Shown: one piece after another, positions 11,005 through 20,947 of the stretch
How positions within the stretch are numbered: position 1 is the first letter of the stretch
Layout of the letters: the number at the start of each line of letters is the position of its first letter
Origin: Cryptomeria japonica
Taxonomy: Eukaryota > Streptophyta > Pinopsida > Cupressales > Cupressaceae
Direction of reading: 5' to 3'
Assembly: GCF_030272615.1 (NCBI RefSeq)
Contig: NC_081412.1
Location: 542,086,335-542,150,334 of the forward strand
DNA length: 64,000 nt
Position numbers and translations under genes: made by a program
The notes under the pieces: model-generated
Databases searched by the model: none
What the model saw: the letters and a program-made list of their open reading frames with translations, nothing else
What the model was told of the DNA's origin: nothing

Positions 11005-12311
11005 CTGAATTAGAGGTTTTTCGTCCTTGATTCAATAGTGGCAATATCAAGGGTTTTGGTAGTTAACTTGCCATGAGCATGAAAGGGTTTTCGTCCTTGA
11101 CCAAGATTTGAGTTTTTGTCCTCGACCAAGATTTGGGTTTTCGTCCTTATCCGCTCATGCACTTGAAAGGGATTTTGTCCTTCCTATTTGCAAGAAACTT
11201 CCTCAAATAAATTGATTGCTTGATGTATTTGTTAGATTCTTGCTAATTTCCTTTGCTGATTAATATTTCTTGATGGGTTGACAAGTCAATGTTATGATTT
11301 TATGGACGATTGATGCTTGAATTGATTTGCTGATTCAATGCCATCCTCAAATGAATTGTTCTCCCCTTTATGTCTTCAAAGTTGAGGGAGTGACGCTTCA
11401 TTAAAACCATTGCCTTTGCAAGAGTTGCACCCCTTCATATTTGAGCGCTTCCTTGATATGCTTGATTTAATTTTAATTATATGCTGTCTGGGAATTGCTA
11501 CCAAATAATATTCCTTAATTAATCTCAATCAACCCCTTTGTAGAATTGCTACCTTTTTTATTTCCTTCAACAAGATTAAAGGCAGCGATCTTTGAGTTTT
11601 ATGATGCTGCCATTTTTTTAACATGTCGGGGGCATGACAATCTTTATCATCTATATCCTTCCAAGAGAAGCAAGTTCATTTTTCTTTTCCTTTAATTTGC
11701 TTAGTTGAGGACTAGCTCTTGTGAATTTGATAATTTCATATTGTACAATTCCGTGGTGAGAGTTATGATCCATACATCCCTTGAATTTTCATGCGTACTT
11801 TTAGAATAGACCATGCTTTGACTCCATTTCTCTCATTACAAACTTTTGGAAAAGATTCATCCAAAAGTGGAAGCTTGATCTATGCTGCTGCTTTTATATC
11901 TCCTTTGTCCCAATCTTCTTGATCTTTTCTAGGGCTTGCTGGTCTTTGTGCACTACCGTCAATTTTGTAGCAATTTTGAAACGTTAGAAAAATCTCCATA
12001 TAAGACACCTCCAATCATAATTATTTTATTTTATTTTATTTTATTTAATTGTAGGTAAAGGAATACCTCCATTATGCAAAATTCCCTCTTTTTGAGATGA
12101 GAATGAAACGAACTCCAAAATCCTTGATGCACAAATTAAAAAAAAATGAAAACCTTTTACCAATTTTTTTCTATTGATTTTCTTTGCTTTACTTTAATAC
12201 TGCTTATTTTGCCACAAAAAAATTCTAGTGCTGCTCGCAACCGAATCGCAACTTGCATAGTTCAAAATCCACACTACAAAACTTACAAATCAGTGCCCAA
12301 GATTGAAAAGG
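11005..12311 (-). other. Copia leader/gag remnant, no open frame
   Basis: The segment lies between the DNA transposon and the primer-binding site, so it should be copia 5' leader and early gag on the minus strand. No frame of useful length survives. It begins with a small repeat array (listed separately); the rest is AT-rich unique sequence, including a 25-bp run of TTTTA repeats near 12026. Confidence 0.45.
11019..11180. repeat. Short-core array GTTTTCGTCCTTGACCAAG
   Basis: Five diverged copies of (G)GTTTTCGTCCTTGACCAAGATTTG occur near 11019, 11086, 11111, 11136 and 11169 on the plus strand, about 25 bp apart in the middle of the array and looser at its edges. The motif lies in the leader side of the minus-strand copia element. 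Confidence 0.75.
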
Positions 12312-12323
12312 CCTTTGATACCA
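12312..12323 (-). other. Primer-binding site, initiator Met-tRNA type
   Basis: On the minus strand the sequence is TGGTATCAAAGG, close to the plant copia primer site TGGTATCAGAGC, which pairs with the 3' end of initiator methionyl-tRNA. It lies 3 bp inside the 5' LTR remnant. Together with the polypurine tract at 5669 it fixes the element's orientation. Confidence 0.82.
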
Positions 12324-12326
12324 TAT

Positions 12327-12413
12327 TGAATAAACAAAATATTTGAAATAAAAAATAAAGAATTGCAGCAAATAAAAAACACTTGAATATATTGTATGTT
12401 ATCAAAAACTTAA
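12327..12413 (-). repeat. Truncated 5' LTR of the copia element
   Basis: The sequence from TGAATAAACAAAATATTT matches 5305-5400 with scattered differences up to the shared AACTTAACA-like point near 12410. Beyond it the similarity stops although the 3' LTR continues another 270 bp. The LTR was therefore truncated or overwritten after insertion. Confidence 0.78.
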
Positions 12414-12812
12414 CAAGTTTAAGAATTTTTTTTAGTAACTTTTAAGAAAATATCATTTATAACATTAAAAAGACTGTTAAATTATATCATGGCAGCATTA
12501 TAACAGAAGCAATAAAACATTAAATATATCATGACATAAGTGACAGCAACAACTGTAGTGTAACACTTCAAATAAGTGTCAAACTTCAAAACTCTTGATA
12601 TGGTATTAGAGTCAGTTATTATTGTCGATTGCAAAAGAGATTAAAGGTGCATTGCCATGGTCTAGTCAGTGTTATTGTGTGAGAAGTGCAAACAAACAAT
12701 TTCATTTTGGAATGTGTTTGGCATGCAGGCTTCTGTAGAGAACATCCAACATTATTTTGCAGCCGTTATACCTCTGTTCATTATATTGTAGAATATGAGC
12801 CCCTCTCTCTCT
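12414..12812. other. Unassigned sequence with a second primer-site-like motif
   Basis: No gene is seen. On the plus strand at 12601 the motif TGGTATTAGAGTCAG resembles the Met-tRNA primer site of copia in the opposite orientation. The ~190 bp before it may be the end of a plus-strand copia LTR that overwrote the older one. Only this one motif supports the idea. Confidence 0.3.
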
Positions 12813-12813
12813 T

Positions 12814-12814
12814 T

Positions 12815-12845
<31 letters not shown>

Positions 12846-12865
12846 TACATACATATACATACATT
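12814..12865. repeat. (CA)n/(CATA)n microsatellite
   Basis: There are thirteen or so CA units followed by ATACATAC variation. Apparent His/Thr-rich reading frames across it are artefacts of the repeat. Confidence 0.95.
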
Positions 12866-12965
12866 GCCGCCCCCTGCTGACCCCCAAAAAAATGGCCCTT
12901 GGATTGCCATCCCTGAAATGTGCCCATTGCTGTCCCCGTCCCAAAGATGGCATGGGACAAAGCTT
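12866..12965. other. Relic resembling the GC-rich transposon end
   Basis: A short C-rich stretch (GCCGCCCCCTGCTGACCCCC, then A-rich, then GTCCCCGTCCC) resembles in composition and order the right subterminal part of the DNA transposon at 10893-10990. It may be a fragment of the same family. The similarity is loose. Confidence 0.3.
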
Positions 12966-13296
12966 ACTTTTATTTTTATTTAATCATATGCAGCGGAAAG
13001 ACTTAAAAGGTTGTGCTATGATAAGAAAACACAGCACAAATGTAGTTATGACGGTATAGGAAAAAGGCTTGAATATTGGATAAATGGGACATAAATGAAC
13101 CTCATCAATTTGTATGTTATGAATGGCATGCCTCTTGATGGTGTTCTTGTCAACCATATCATCCACCAACAAGCCACTTCCTCTAAGCACACATCTTGTG
13201 AAAACTTTGATAACCCACCAAATGATCTCTAATCATTGGGATTTTTTCAAAATTCGAAATGGATCTGTTTGTCTCATTGATGATCCTTGTTTCCAG

Positions 13297-13945
13297 AATC
13301 CTTTTGCAATGATGCCTTTGAGTCTTAGAAGCAGCTCTAGGCTTCTGGCAAAGGCTATAAAAGCTGAAGAACGATTGCAGTACAACTCTATTCTAAAAGT
13401 AAGTATTGTCAGTGTCTATTGCAGAAAGTTATAGTATATCCACTAAATGCAGAACTTATCAAGGTTTCAATGCTCATTAGATTGCTGGAAGTGGCAAGCC
13501 TAACCAGGACGCTATCAAAATTAATGATGAAGATTCCCTTATAATCTGCCATGCCCAACCTCAAGCCCCTCAAAATCACCCTCCCCCTCTGCCCGAGTTC
13601 TCCACTCCTCTCCTTGCCACACTCAAAAACCATCTTCATTTGGTTGCCTCAAATTCCCAACACACCAGACTAACACTTTTGAAGAGCTCTATGCTTGATC
13701 TGTACGGTTTTCTACACCTATTATCGACTCACCCATTCCCTTCTATAACAATTATCAATAACTTCTCGCCCACTGGACATTTACTTTTCTGGAACCCTCA
13801 GTTTTATAAACCTGCTATGCAATCTTTCTTCATGGTTATGGAGAATCCTTGGTTGAATGGGTTTTTGGGCTTCCCATGCATTTCCATCTCAATTTCTGTT
13901 CTCCCCCACTCCCCCCACTCACCAAAAAACCTCCTCAACCTGTAA
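13297..13945 (+). CDS. Candidate two-exon piece of an unidentified host gene
   Basis: Exon one is 13297-13398: acceptor CTTGTTTCCAG, 34 codons in phase 0 containing SLRSSSRLLAKAIKAEERL, and a textbook donor AAA|GTAAGT. An 82-nt intron with TTAG at 13480 leads to a second open stretch in the same phase (starting IAGSGKPNQDAIKINDEDSL) that stays open to a stop at 13943. From about 13849 a different frame (13849-14154) also reads as protein-like, with VNNSNLVLSTVGIVITPSNG. A frameshift near 13840 or another splice is therefore likely. The product is basic, amphipathic, then proline-rich. I recognise no family. A decayed gene copy is as likely as a live exon cluster. Confidence 0.4.
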
Positions 13946-14699
13946 ACAACTCTAATCTGGTTTTGAGCACTGTTGGTATTGTGATTACTCCCTCAAATGG
14001 ATCTTGCATTGCTGGTCTGGCTAAAGAAGTCAAGGACAACGGCCTGAATGCATCTGTATTGCAAAACTGCATCTTTTGTGTAACTGACTCAAAAAATGAC
14101 CTCTTGGTGGCCTGCAGTCAATTTAAGCTACATTGTATCTCTATTATAGACTAGTTCTATATAAAGATCCTACAAACTATAGGTATGCAAGAGTCATACT
14201 AGAGTGTTGATACTATTACTGATTACATGGCTTTGGGACCCTTCTATGCACTCTGAAAGTTTAGGTTTTTTTGTTTCTGCAGTCTTGTTTTAATGGAAGC
14301 AGCCACAAATGACATCTTACTGGCTTTTTACCTGCCATTTTGGGTTCTTTGTACTGTTGGTTTCTCTCTTCCATTACCCTCAGATGGCTGTGATAGGATA
14401 AGTTTTGTAATTTTCCCTATATTAATATATTTTTTGAAGAAAAGGGAAAATAAAGAAACAGGACCTGGTGTTTTTAAACATTGCTGTACTTTTTACTGTC
14501 TTAGCCAGCTTTTATACAGTATGAACTTGAAGTTGATCTTATTCCAGAAGACATTGCTGGCAAATTGTACAATATTCATATCATATATTGTATTGTTAAG
14601 CAATTGCCAAAAATATGATTTTCAGAGTCAAGATAGAGGTGAGGCTTTCTCTTTGCTATGCTTATATCTCATCAAATCAATAAAAAATGCAATTGACAG

Positions 14700-15484
14700 G
14701 ACAGCATTTTCATGTGTATGAAGATTTAGATTTCGAGTGGAAGAGAGCTCCGAGCATATTTCCCATGGGTCAGTTTTTAGTCTTCAAAATCCATTTAAGA
14801 TGAGTTATTTTTGCTTATATTGTTAGGAAATGCCTGACTTTTTTTCATGAAACTACCAGGCATCAATTTGTTTTCTCCATCAAAGCTAGAAATCTAGAAG
14901 ACTTTACGCCTCTGGTATTAATGAGGAAATTGCACTAATTGCTGGTTAGGGCGGGAACATCCTGAGTGAGCCAAACAGAAAAGAAGTACCAGTGTAGAGA
15001 AGAGAAGAAAAAAATTTAGAATATAATTCTAAATCATCTTCCTTATCCAGCCGTAGTGTCACACCATGACTGTTTAATTCTTGTGGGGTCAGAAGCACCA
15101 GGGACAATGCAAATGAAATAATAACAGTTAAATATTATGTAGGAAATGGAGGAGAGAAAAGGAAAAACGAAGGAAGTAATTTGCAATATAAGCTATTATA
15201 AAAAAAACACTCTACAACCATTAATAGTATCTTGTATTGTGTTCTATTCAGGGATGCGACAGATGATGGAGTTGTGCAAACAGCTGAGAACTGAGACTTG
15301 CATGCTAGGAAAGAATAAAAGATCGGATTGCACACCTGCAGCCGGTGAGAGTGTGGACAATCAGAGTAACAAGCGTCAAAAGGAGGAAACATCTCAAGAG
15401 ACCTTCTTAGTAGGCGGTTCACCGATTGGATGGAATTTTATTTGGTTTTTCAAGAGAGAGACAAAGTCTACCGCCACTCTTTAG
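14700..15484 (+). CDS. Candidate 3' exons of an unidentified host gene
   Basis: Exon 14700-14768 follows the acceptor AATTGACAG. It encodes an acidic stretch containing HVYEDLDFEWKRAPSIFPM and ends one base into a codon before a donor-like GTCAGT. A 483-nt intron ends at TTCTATTCAG (15251). The next exon starts with the two bases that complete the codon, and its frame (containing MRQMMELCKQLRTETC) stays open to a stop at 15482-15484. The phases agree, which is the main support. The last exon holds a basic SNKRQKEE segment resembling a nuclear signal, then SPIGWNF. A further protein-like stretch (ELEVDLIPEDIAGKL) lies upstream near 14524 but could not be joined in phase. No family was recognised. 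Confidence 0.38.
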
Positions 15485-16536
15485 ATCAGCCTTCGACAGT
15501 GTGATTTGGCTTGACAATGAAGATTAACTGTGCATCTATTTGTTTTTGTGGGACATATATTTAACATCAACCTGGCTTTAAAGACGCGGTCATCACAATC
15601 AGGATAACAATTATTTTGCTCCATGATCAGGAGAAGCAGGTTGATGCTTAAGAGATTATGGTACCTCAAATATTTTGGACTCCTGCAGTTGGGTCCAAAG
15701 ATCAATGAGACCACTGAAATCTCATAAACTTAACAAATCTTGTAGTATTAGTATACAAAATTCGAAAAATTTATTGTTGCTTTTTTCTGTATTTCTACAA
15801 GGGTGATAAAACATGTTTCTTGATATTTTGAGTTGTCGAGAATGAATTTAGGATCTGTCCTTATGACTGTATTTTATTCATAATCATTTTTAAGTGTTTT
15901 TTGAAATGTTCCTTTATTTGCGTAAAAAATTATTGATGAATATGTTGGTGATGCTATCCAAAACCCGTCTACTTGTTATTTGTTAATTGCAGAAACATTA
16001 AGGCAAGGGCATGCATAACTATACATCTGTTATATCAGTTTCTTTACAAGTGACCACAATAAGCTAAATTGATCAGCTTCAGAGCCATGAACTTCTCATG
16101 TTATCAAGACATTTTCTTCATCAATTGGGGAAAATGATCTTGTAAGAAAGAATAAGAAACTACAATTCACAATCACTTAATGAATTACTTAATTTAATGC
16201 ATGCAATGAACAAAATATTTTAATGATGTCCACAAGGCCAAACACTATGGGACCTAAGACCAGCACACAACCCTCCAAAAAATTATCTAGAATGTAATTT
16301 ATAAAAGATGCAAGTTTATGCTGAATGCTTTCAATGTGCCTACCCAATTTTCTGAGATAGGGTGGTTCGAAGGATGGCAAATTTGTTTCAAGATGTTGGG
16401 AGGGTAGAGGGATGGGAGGGTAGAGGGATGGCTTTACAGTAATGTATAAAATTATTATTTAAAATTTTAATTAAAAAAGAGGTGATTTATATAAAATTTA
16501 TAAATGTTTGAAAATTTGACATTTGATCAATCACTA
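15485..16536. other. No gene recognised
   Basis: AT-rich sequence without usable frames, containing only a small duplicated GGAGGGTAGAGGGATGG near 16398-16432. It forms the left flank of Tat-A. Confidence 0.5.
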
Positions 16537-16664
16537 GTATATATATATACACATATACACATGTATATGTATATGCATTTATGTATATATGTATATACAT
16601 ATACATATACATACATATATGCATACATACATATACATGTATATATGTATATACGCATACATAT
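16537..16664. repeat. (TA)n/(CATA)n compound microsatellite
   Basis: The tract consists of TATATATACACATATACACATG and CATACATATACATA variants over about 125 bp, ending directly at the TG of the Tat-A 5' LTR. The Tyr/Ile/His-rich frames on both strands are repeat artefacts. Confidence 0.95.
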
Positions 16665-18114
16665 TGTAGACACAAATCTGTCCACTTAATGAAAATGAAT
16701 ATTAAGAATTTATTTGATTATTTAACCATCAGTCAACAGTTAATTAAATTAATATTAAATTAATTCATCTTCAACCTCTTCTTCTATTAATTAAATAAAT
16801 TATTAAACTTATTTAAATTAATTCATTTAATCATATTTTAATAATTAATTAAATGAATAAGACATTTGTTTAATTTAACCTTTTTTCTCATTTAAATAAA
16901 TAAATAAATATTTATTTAAATCTCTAAACTCCCTTCCTCCACTTGCATTCTCCTACAAATGCAAGTTGCACAATTTTAGTTGAAATAAATGAATTTTATT
17001 TTAATTAAAATCTTATTATCTCACCCACCAAACCCACTTGCGTCTTAAATCCCCTTCTAGATTTTTCTAAACCATTCCAAATTAGCTTAACCCCCCTTTA
17101 ATTACTGTCACATTCATAAGCAAAGAGAAGTCACTTCTCAAAGCCTCCAAAGTTTTTGAAAAACATTAAAGGCTTTTATTCTCCAACAAGGTAACTCCTA
17201 AAGTCTTCCAAACCATTAATAGTTCTTACATAACCATTTATGGCTCTTACATAACCATTAATGGTTAAACTCAACTCACCCACATGGTTAGAGGTTTTCT
17301 GTCTAACTCAACTTTCATTTAACTCATGAGTCTCTTCAAGTATTCATTGCTTTGACCATGGTTATCCCCACAAACTCTTGCACAAGAGTTTGTCTATTAG
17401 ATAAATGCATTATTCATTGGATAAAAGTTTTATTCACTAATTCAAGCCTAACCAAACCCTCCCAAGGTAACCTTCATGTCATCTTAAGCATTTAATGCTT
17501 CTTCTCTCTCCTCTCAAGCCTGTTCATGTTGACATTTGTCATCCTAGGATTGGGTTGAAAGCACTCACATGGATTACAAACCCATCAATTCTGACCCTTG
17601 TTGAGATTACTCAATCTCAACCATCCATTTCTCCATTTTCCCTATAAATAGAGCTCATTTCTTCTTCAAAAGGATCCAAAAATCTTTATGCCTCAAACTT
17701 AGTCATTTTAAGAGAGCATTTAGGAGCATTTGCTTTGTTATTTTGCTAAAATTAACATAGACTAATTATGTGCTTTCTCATAATAGCTTTTTTACACTTG
17801 CATAGGCATTTGTTCTTAGTTTCATAATAATCTTGAATCTTTATAAGACATCCATAGATAGTGCAAAAAGCTAAGGGCTACACTCATGTGGAACTTGGAG
17901 AGGAGAGGAAAAAGAGAGGAGCAACTATGAGCATTGTGAGGAGCATCTTGGGGAGTTCTCTTTCCCTATTCCGTTTTTGTATGTTTCTTATTGTTTGTTT
18001 TATATCTCTTTTGATATGCATATTTAGGATCATAGGTTCATTTGTATTTCTTTTTTGTCACTAACATATTAACGTTTGAACTTGTGTCTTATGCTTCCTT
18101 TTTAGCGTGCATCA
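16665..18114 (+). repeat. 5' LTR of Tat-A
   Basis: The LTR is 1450 bp, TGTAGACAC...GCATCA. It contains a TATA box (CTATAAATAG at 17642) followed about 470 bp later by the LTR end, so U3 is roughly 980 bp and R-U5 about 470 bp. Its start matches 30326 onward, and its 3' part (17855-18060) matches the minus-strand Tat-B LTR end near 46110-45930. Confidence 0.9.
17642..17651 (+). promoter_or_regulatory. LTR TATA box (Tat-A)
   Basis: CTATAAATAG followed by AGCTC. The identical CTATAAATAG with a following AGCCC occurs in the Tat-B LTR (46328-46319, minus). This conservation between diverged copies supports a promoter role. Confidence 0.65.
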
Positions 18115-18116
18115 TT

Positions 18117-18148
18117 TGGTGAACTTGACGCGAATTGAACACGCAACC
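18117..18148 (+). other. Extended primer-binding site matching a tRNA 3' half
   Basis: The site starts TGGTGAACTTGACGCG two bases after the LTR. Its reverse complement ends in ACCA and folds as a complete T-arm: a TTCAATT loop with a G-C closing pair, flanked by a 5-bp stem and then 7 acceptor-stem bases. From memory it closely resembles the last ~32 nt of plant tRNA-Trp, with a few differences that I cannot verify here. Plant primer sites are usually 12-18 nt, so the length of the match is notable. Confidence 0.7.
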
Positions 18149-18197
18149 TTCTGATCTGTTTCCAATCTAACTTTGTGTTTTTCTCATTTTTTTTCAT

Positions 18198-18492
18198 TTA
18201 GTGCTTTTGTCTTGCATTTTGGTGCTATCGACATAAGACTTTTAGTGCTTTTGTTCGCGTTTTAGCACTTTTGCTACATGTTTAGCATTTTTGTTCAATT
18301 ATTAGCCCTATTGTAATAATTTGGCGCTTTTGTGCTCTCTGTCTGTCAGTCCTTAAATTTTGTCGAAACTATTTAAATAGTGCTTTTGTTCATAGTTTAG
18401 CGCTTTTGCTAGTTGTTTTTACGCTTTTGTAATTACTTCGGCGCTGTTGTCTGAAGTAGCGCTTTTGTGTTCTCACAGAGTAGCATTTTTGT
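18198..18492 (+). repeat. Leader array with core TAGCGCTTTTGT
   Basis: About a dozen copies of TAG(C/T)GCTTTTGT and variants lie at irregular 15-40 bp intervals, for example near 18199, 18244, 18263, 18281, 18332, 18379, 18398, 18439 and 18458. They follow the primer site by 50 bp and face gag. The same core occurs in Tat-B at 47814-48105 upstream of the PMD reading frame. Confidence 0.8.
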
Positions 18493-18671
18493 AAAAAAGA
18501 GCTCAAAATTGTAACCAAAATACTAAATTTAGGCTTGTGGAAGCCCCCATGAGATTTTGGATTTTATCAACTTGTTTATTTGTAGGTTCTTAACAATTTC
18601 TTGCAAGTTTTGGAGGAGTTAAATTAGAAACATTTTTATAGTCTTTGAGTTTAAAATTTAATCTTTCATGT

Positions 18672-18980
18672 TTTGTTCAAACAAAAGGATTAAAATTAAC
18701 CTCATAGTCTTTTTGGTGTAACTAAATAACCCTCATTTTTTTTCACTTTTGGTGCTTAAAACAAACTTCATCTTTTAGGTTTTTCAAACAAAAGGGATTA
18801 AAATTAACCTCATAGTCTTTTTGGTGCACCTAAAATAAATCTCATTTTTCACTTTTGGTGCTTAAAACAAACTTCATTTTTTCATGTTTTTAGGCAAAGG
18901 GATTTAAAAATCAACTTCACTCTTTTGGTGCACTTAAAATCCACTTCATTTTTCAATTTGGTGCATAAAACGAACCTCAC
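18672..18980 (+). repeat. Three tandem ~105-bp leader units
   Basis: Units start near 18672, 18781 and 18886. Each reads CAAACAAAAGGGATTAAAAT, then TAGTCTTTTTGGTGCAC, then TTTTTCACTTTTGGTGCTTA. They lie in the untranslated leader; no coding frame runs through them. Confidence 0.8.
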
Positions 18981-20147
18981 ATTTACACTTTTTGCTACAA
19001 AGGCTACACGATTTTATTTTGTTGACCAGGTTTTTTTTTAGTTTGTCAAAGTGACCAAAATAGTTTTTATCTTGGCTAAAAGGAACACCATGGTTGTTGG
19101 AGCAACATCTCCAAGTAGCAAATAGATCACATTGCGATAAAAATGTTAAAAAGAACAAATGTTTTTTTGTGATTGGCATGTTTGTGCAAAACTATAGAGT
19201 GGTCCCATTTCTAACACACACTATCCTCTCCCTTGGCTCTCGTGGTCCTAGGTGCAAGAGAAAAGTGTTAGTAATGCTCTAAATTTTCTATTTTTAAGAG
19301 AGGTCTGCCAAGAGACATCACTCTTGGGAACGACCTTGCATGATAAATCTTTCTAGCCGCTATAGAAATCAGGTGAGAGTGAAAGTTGTAGACTTGGGTG
19401 TAGTTGTTCCTACAGTGTAACTTGCCGAAAGGACATATGGGCTCCACCACAAGTTACAAGGCTCTTAAGTGAGTCACTGCACAATGAATTTATGTCCAAA
19501 GACATCGAACATTACTAGACACCTCTTATTTTAGAAGCCCACTTGTTCTATTGATTGAGGATATTTGTGAAAAGTTTAGTGCAAGAGCATAGATGGTTTT
19601 GCTTCCAAGATATTCACCATACATATTTCCTTGAGTGGAAATAGGGCTTTTTGAAAGGCTACTTGTAGCTTGATGAAAGTGGTGACTCCCCCATCATAGG
19701 GATCATCTATCTATTATGCTCGCGCAAGACTTCGTATATCACATCCTTACCTGCCACGACAAGATTCATAAGGTATGTAGTACCAAAGTCGAAGAAATAT
19801 CAAGATGTGGGCTGAAAATATCGCAACTGGCCATGGCCTTAGGGATAAAAAGTGTTTGATTTGTCTTCGTCTTGTTTCATACCAGTAACAATTTGGGCCG
19901 ACTTCAGGATTTGGGAACATAAAATACATTTGTAAAAGGGTCAAAAAGTTCATGATTGGGTTGATTTAGACCCACACCTATTGTGCCTTTTATTGAAAAG
20001 TGGCAAGGTTATTGTGCATGTTGGCTTGCTGTGTTTTCTTGTCAAAGAAATTCAAAACAATTGAAACCAAGTATCCATCCAACGAATCTACATCAAACAT
20101 TGATAAAAAAAACATCATCAACAAGTGAAACAAAGTATCATTTTTTT
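18981..20147 (+). other. Conserved Tat leader segment
   Basis: From about 19150 this segment matches the Tat-B leader (63700-62700, minus) at high identity over more than 800 bp, although neither copy holds a long frame here. One shared stretch (19195-19430 versus 63640-63410) keeps a peptide-like pattern, LTHTILSLGSRGPRCKRKVL, and ends at the same stop in both copies. Tat-A has an extra base in the middle. Conservation could reflect RNA structure or packaging, or a small protein. Confidence 0.6.
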
Positions 20148-20532
20148 ATGACCATCACTCATATCTTGAGAAAAAGGAGTCTTCATCAAAAGATCAAATT
20201 AAAGAAGAGACAACTTGGTTCAAAAGCTCTTATCAAAAGAAGGAAGTTTTTCTATATCAACAGACAACTATTTCTCTCACATAGGGTATTCTTACGTCAT
20301 ATGCACTTGTACTTGCAAGACAAATCCAACGAATTTGACAAAGAGATTTTGAGCAATATAGCTTTTTACTTAGTATAGAGCTTTTGATTATCACAAAAAC
20401 AAAGGGGGCAAGATCAATCCTGTTTTCTTTCCTCAAATCTGTATCACATACAACGAAGCTCGAGGGGAACCACCAACCCCTGTAAGAGAGGAAGAGGTAG
20501 AAACCCCCTTCATAACGAAAGAATTTTATTGA
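20148..20532 (+). pseudogene. Small leader ORF upstream of gag, frameshifted copy
   Basis: The frame starts MTITHILRKRS and keeps SKALIKRRKFFYIN and FLRHMHLYLQ, all shared with the intact 127-codon ORF of Tat-B (62686-62303). Near 20360 Tat-A has five T where Tat-B has four; this extra base shifts the frame and creates the stop at 20376. After the shift the similarity continues in the next frame (HKNKGGKINPVFFPQICITY) to the same final FY-stop at 20530. The protein is very basic in its first half, with no recognised domain and no membrane segment. Ogre-type Tat elements are known to carry an extra ORF before gag; whether this is related is unknown. Confidence 0.6.
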
Positions 20533-20947
20533 GACATATATACTATCCACTTTCACATTCAAAAATCACAAATCCATTCAAACTCTCAAACACAAAGAGG
20601 TATTGTCCTTAGTACTTTCAGATATTGCTTAAATCAAACCAACAAATCAATTTTAGGGTGTCTCTACATCTAGGATCAATCATCCTAAGAGGGATTTCTA
20701 CACAGGTTAAAACTAGTTTATGAGTGCATCCTCTCATTGCTAGGTAGCTTGGTTTGTAACACATCTCAAACCTTGCTATACCTCATCATATCAAAATTGT
20801 TGAAAAACACGAGAAATTCACAAAGAACTTTGTTGACATCCAACCTTCAGTGTTAGAGATCTATCTTCCAACAAACATTTCACCAAACTTGTCTTCCATC
20901 AAACACTTCATCACCACCTCATAATCACTTTCACAAACATAAAAAAT
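20533..20947 (+). other. Spacer between leader ORF and gag (Tat-A)
   Basis: This is untranslated sequence shared with Tat-B (62300-61855). It holds the phrase TAGGGTGTCTCTACATC and an A/C-rich run of CAAACATTTCACCAAAC-like words just before the gag start. No gene. Confidence 0.5.

Larger units (their letters stand above)
5305..12413 (-). mobile_element. Decayed Ty1/copia retrotransposon, minus strand
   Basis: The order in element orientation is truncated 5' LTR (12413-12327), initiator-Met-type primer site (12323-12312), leader, gag with a zinc knuckle, protease, integrase, reverse transcriptase, RNase H, polypurine tract and 3' LTR (5668-5305). Integrase before reverse transcriptase defines copia. 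The coding region is broken by many stops and frameshifts. The two LTRs match only over the last ~90 bp and have diverged clearly, so the insertion is old. Its gag region is interrupted at 9340-11004 by a DNA transposon. Confidence 0.88.

Noticed and set aside
12984-13190. Minus frame with GSGLLVDDMVDKN
   Set aside because: Looked like a transposon-encoded fragment, but no family pattern could be confirmed and no neighbouring motif supports it.
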